Positions 30,928 through 33,068 of a stretch of 33,068 nt of DNA are shown here, in pieces; position 1 is the first letter of the stretch; each line of letters opens with the position of its first letter. The DNA is from Phaeoceros laevis. Taxonomy: Eukaryota; Anthocerotophyta; Anthocerotopsida; Notothyladales. The position numbers and the translations under genes were made by a program. Below the pieces are notes generated by a model, which had not been told where the DNA came from, did no database searches, and saw only the letters and a program-made list of their open reading frames with translations. Location of the stretch: positions 1 to 33,068 of the forward strand of contig JBNGIQ010003034.1 of assembly GCA_049999765.1 (NCBI GenBank), written 5' to 3'.

Positions 30928-31800
30928 TACCACCTTGTACTGCCAGCTCTTTCCACTCCTCTCCTCACAGGATCAGCCCGCTGCTCACTTCCTCTATCCT
31001 AAACCTCCTGCAAAAAAAAGAGCCGCAGTGGCCGGTGAGCCTCCTCCACCTCCCGACATTGAAAAATGACGAGCAGCACCTCAAGGTCTCGCATTTTTCC
31101 CCACCTCCATGTACGCTAATTGGAGCACGAAGCAAGCAGCCTCTGCAGCAGCGCAAGAGCCTCAGAAGCCAATGAGACCGAAGAAGCTCGTCAGTGTTGG
31201 TCCTGCTGAAAGCCACTGGGAGTCACTCAAAGACGGTAGGAAACGAAGTGCCGCCGGCATTTCCAGCTCAGCATCACACAAAACCCGAAACTAGAGTTTG
31301 CAACCCGCCTGCAGCCGCCCCCTGCAGCTGTCAGACAGGGCCCCATGCCTTGATCTGCTGACGGGCCCAACTCCGAGGCGAGCGCGTTGGATGCTTGTGG
31401 CGAGAGCTGATCCAAGCCGGCCATTGGACGGACGGTCCAGACTTGTCGGAAAAGCCGATGCATTTGCCGACGGCACCTGCTAACTATGGCGCATTTTTCG
31501 AACCGCTGTGCCGGAAAGTGAGGAGGCGGTCTCCACCCACTTGGGAAAACTTCCACTCCGTACATAGTAGTATCTTATCCCTACATTCGCCATAAACAAA
31601 CGGCCAGGGAAGTGCGTCCTTCTGTGCGGTCCGTTTGGGGCCGCTTTTGGTCCTGGGGTTGTTGACTTGACTCCACCTCAGCATGGATAGCCAGCGATTG
31701 AGACGGCAATTCGTTCACACTGCAAGAGCTTTCCAATATGGACTGGGTCATTATTGATTCATTGCATTGCTTGAAGTGTCCCGACTCCCAAGTCCGAAAG
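30928..31800. other. upstream region of the transporter gene, no gene seen
   Basis: Contains the promoter of the transporter. Short open frames on both strands overlap each other; none has a known domain. Base composition is still like the rest of the window, about half GC by eye. Confidence 0.4.
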
Positions 31801-32377
31801 GAGTGTACTTAGTACTCCTGCACTTTTAGTAATTTGTTACAACAATTGAATTAGTAAAAAAAATTAAGTAGTTTTGCATTATTTAGAGTCTTAGACTTTT
31901 ATGGTATTGGGATAGAATCTTTTAAGAATTTTATCCATGTTGACGTCTATTGTATATTACAGTTTTCAGGATGCTTATCCTTAGTCTCAACCATCTCTCA
32001 TAAATAAGTGGCCTACTTTCTTAAGTTTGAGTGTATCCATTGAACTCCATACAACGGGTATTTTTTTAGGTGTGCCACTAGCGTGCTCAAGCTGCCATAA
32101 ACCTACATTGGATGCTTGCTCAAGCTACCATAAAACTATATTGGATGCTTGCTCAAGATGCTAGAAGGTTATATCATGCTCAAATAAGAAATTGCATATT
32201 CTAATAAATATTACAGTAAAACGAAGTAATAATAGTTCTATTTCTATTCTTTCCTTTCAATGGAATTCTTTTGAGTGCCACAAGCTTATGTCTCTATTAT
32301 TTCTTTGTAATAGAATTCTACAATCAGCAACCATGTGAGGTTGAAAGATAGACATTGTAGGAAAAATGTTATTACAT
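31801..32377. other. AT-rich stretch, no gene seen
   Basis: From about 31.8 kb the sequence becomes strongly AT-rich, with T and A runs and no long open frames. It may be intergenic DNA or 3' flank of the partial gene to the right. It holds a short 33-base tandem repeat. Confidence 0.5.
32084..32158. repeat. 33-bp tandem repeat, about 2.3 copies
   Basis: Two 33-base units starting TGCTCAAGCT and ending ATTGGATGCT (32084-32116 and 32117-32149) differ at four positions. A third begins TGCTCAAGA and breaks off near 32158. Typical small tandem duplication; no function suggested. Confidence 0.8.
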
Positions 32378-33068
32378 TCAGAATCTACGTCGATGATCAC
32401 GAAAGTAATCATTTTCCCCTTTTTGTCTTTTTTTCTGTTTCTCCTTTTTGCCGTGATACCTCCTGGTCTCTCTTTTGTCTTTTCGTTTTTGTTTCCGTAC
32501 TACATACTCATCCTTTTTGCACCCACCCATCAATATGCTATCTTCTCTTTGAGAAGTCTTCTCTAATGTAATATGTTCCCTTGAATTACTACAATTAGTT
32601 ATTTCACAATTGACAGCTACGACACTTGATTCTCCACCCACCCCAATGCCATGTGTCATCCAAGCTGGTCGTACCATAGCTCTTCCTCGCCCAACAGCAC
32701 TGGGCATGCTCCAACCAGGAATTCCAAGTGTGTGTGCTTTTCCTACTTCAGGAAGAAATCACTAATATGAAGATCAAAAAGTATTGACCTGAACCCTAAT
32801 TAGCCTCTATTATCTTGTAAATCTCTTATAGAAAACAATTGTATGGATAACGTAAAAACATCAAACAATAAAATCATAATATCTTTACCTTTTTCAAGTG
32901 ATCTCATGCTTGTTGCTCGTTTATTAGGATATTGTTGGCTTTCACGACATGAACCACCAACACCCTCGTCCCTGAAGTCTTCGTTGTTCTGACTAAATCT
33001 TGTATGACACTCTATTTTTGCATTATTAAGATTTTGTGGATGAGCATGTTCCACACTATTTTTAAACT
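32378..33068 (-). CDS. probable partial gene, lysine/arginine-rich protein (C-terminal exons)
   Basis: The frame is open from the right edge through 32889, then a good donor (AAAAAG|GTAAAG) follows. A second frame, 32745-32378, reads GKAHTLGIPGW, then GRGRAMVRPAWMT, and ends in a Lys/Arg-rich tail (KQKRKDKRETRRYHGKKEKQ) before TGA. Joining at an acceptor ending GAAG (32746-32749) keeps the phase and gives about 180 residues. The GRGR...PAWMT block and basic tail recall nuclear RNA-processing proteins, but I cannot name a family. Codon use is far more AT-rich than in the other genes here. The first exon's Ser, Asn and Gln richness fits low-complexity nuclear proteins. Could also be a chance open frame; the in-phase splice and composition make a gene more likely than not. 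Confidence 0.4.

Noticed and set aside
31109-31294. Small plus-strand frame starting MYANWSTKQAA
   Set aside because: Only about 60 codons, no known motif, no good splice partner and overlapped by minus-strand frames; not called as a gene.
1-33068. tRNA or rRNA genes, CRISPR arrays, bacterial operon signals
   Set aside because: None were recognised, and the intron-rich plant gene content makes CRISPR arrays and operons inapplicable.

Overview
The window is nuclear DNA of a land plant, most likely a seed-free one (hornwort, lycophyte or fern). Three large PLS-class pentatricopeptide repeat (PPR) genes lie within 17 kb. Their bodies are uninterrupted by introns, while the neighbouring genes carry many GT-AG introns of roughly 75-230 bases. 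An editing-type DYW domain ends in DRD instead of DYW. Several products are plant-specific families (SCAB actin-binding protein, BPG2, plant-type oligopeptide transporter). The species cannot be fixed from sequence alone. Gene density is high, about one gene per 3 kb.

Layout. 1-2167 (+): 3' part of a PPR gene, followed by a decayed DYW relic (2163-2338). 3384-5931 (+): a PPR-DYW gene. 6697-9284 (+): a SCAB-like actin-binding protein in 12 exons. 10319-13312 (+): a HIRAN-SNF2-RING helicase of the HLTF/RAD5 group, convergent with a long PPR gene (13509-16787, -). 16.8-18.5 kb: gene relics (a PPR scrap and a histidine-kinase scrap) and a strong hairpin. 18560-19495 (+): a small heavy-metal-associated (HMA) domain protein. 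20103-22458 (+): BPG2-like plastid GTPase. 22708-23544 (+): NQR-type quinone reductase with a transit-like N-terminus. 23778-24896 (-): intronless 2-hydroxy-acid oxidase. 25077-27044 (+): organellar initiation factor IF-3, sharing a 180-base divergent promoter region with the oxidase. 27477-30927 (-): oligopeptide transporter in 12 exons. From about 31.8 kb the DNA turns clearly AT-rich, with a short tandem repeat and a probable partial lysine-rich gene (-) running off the right edge.

Common thread. Five of the ten intact or edge-cut genes with a recognised product act, or should act, in organelle gene expression: three PPR proteins, a plastid ribosome-assembly GTPase and an IF-3. They are separate transcription units, so this is a neighbourhood and not an operon. 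Exon boundaries were worked out by hand from reading frame, GT-AG signals and remembered family sequences. Joined frames are consistent in every multi-exon gene listed, but none is backed by transcripts here. The most unusual points are the exact 351-base PPR modules carrying a repeated insert, the intronless oxidase with two changed active-site residues, the loss or alteration of the DYW end in all three PPR genes, and the histidine-kinase relic.
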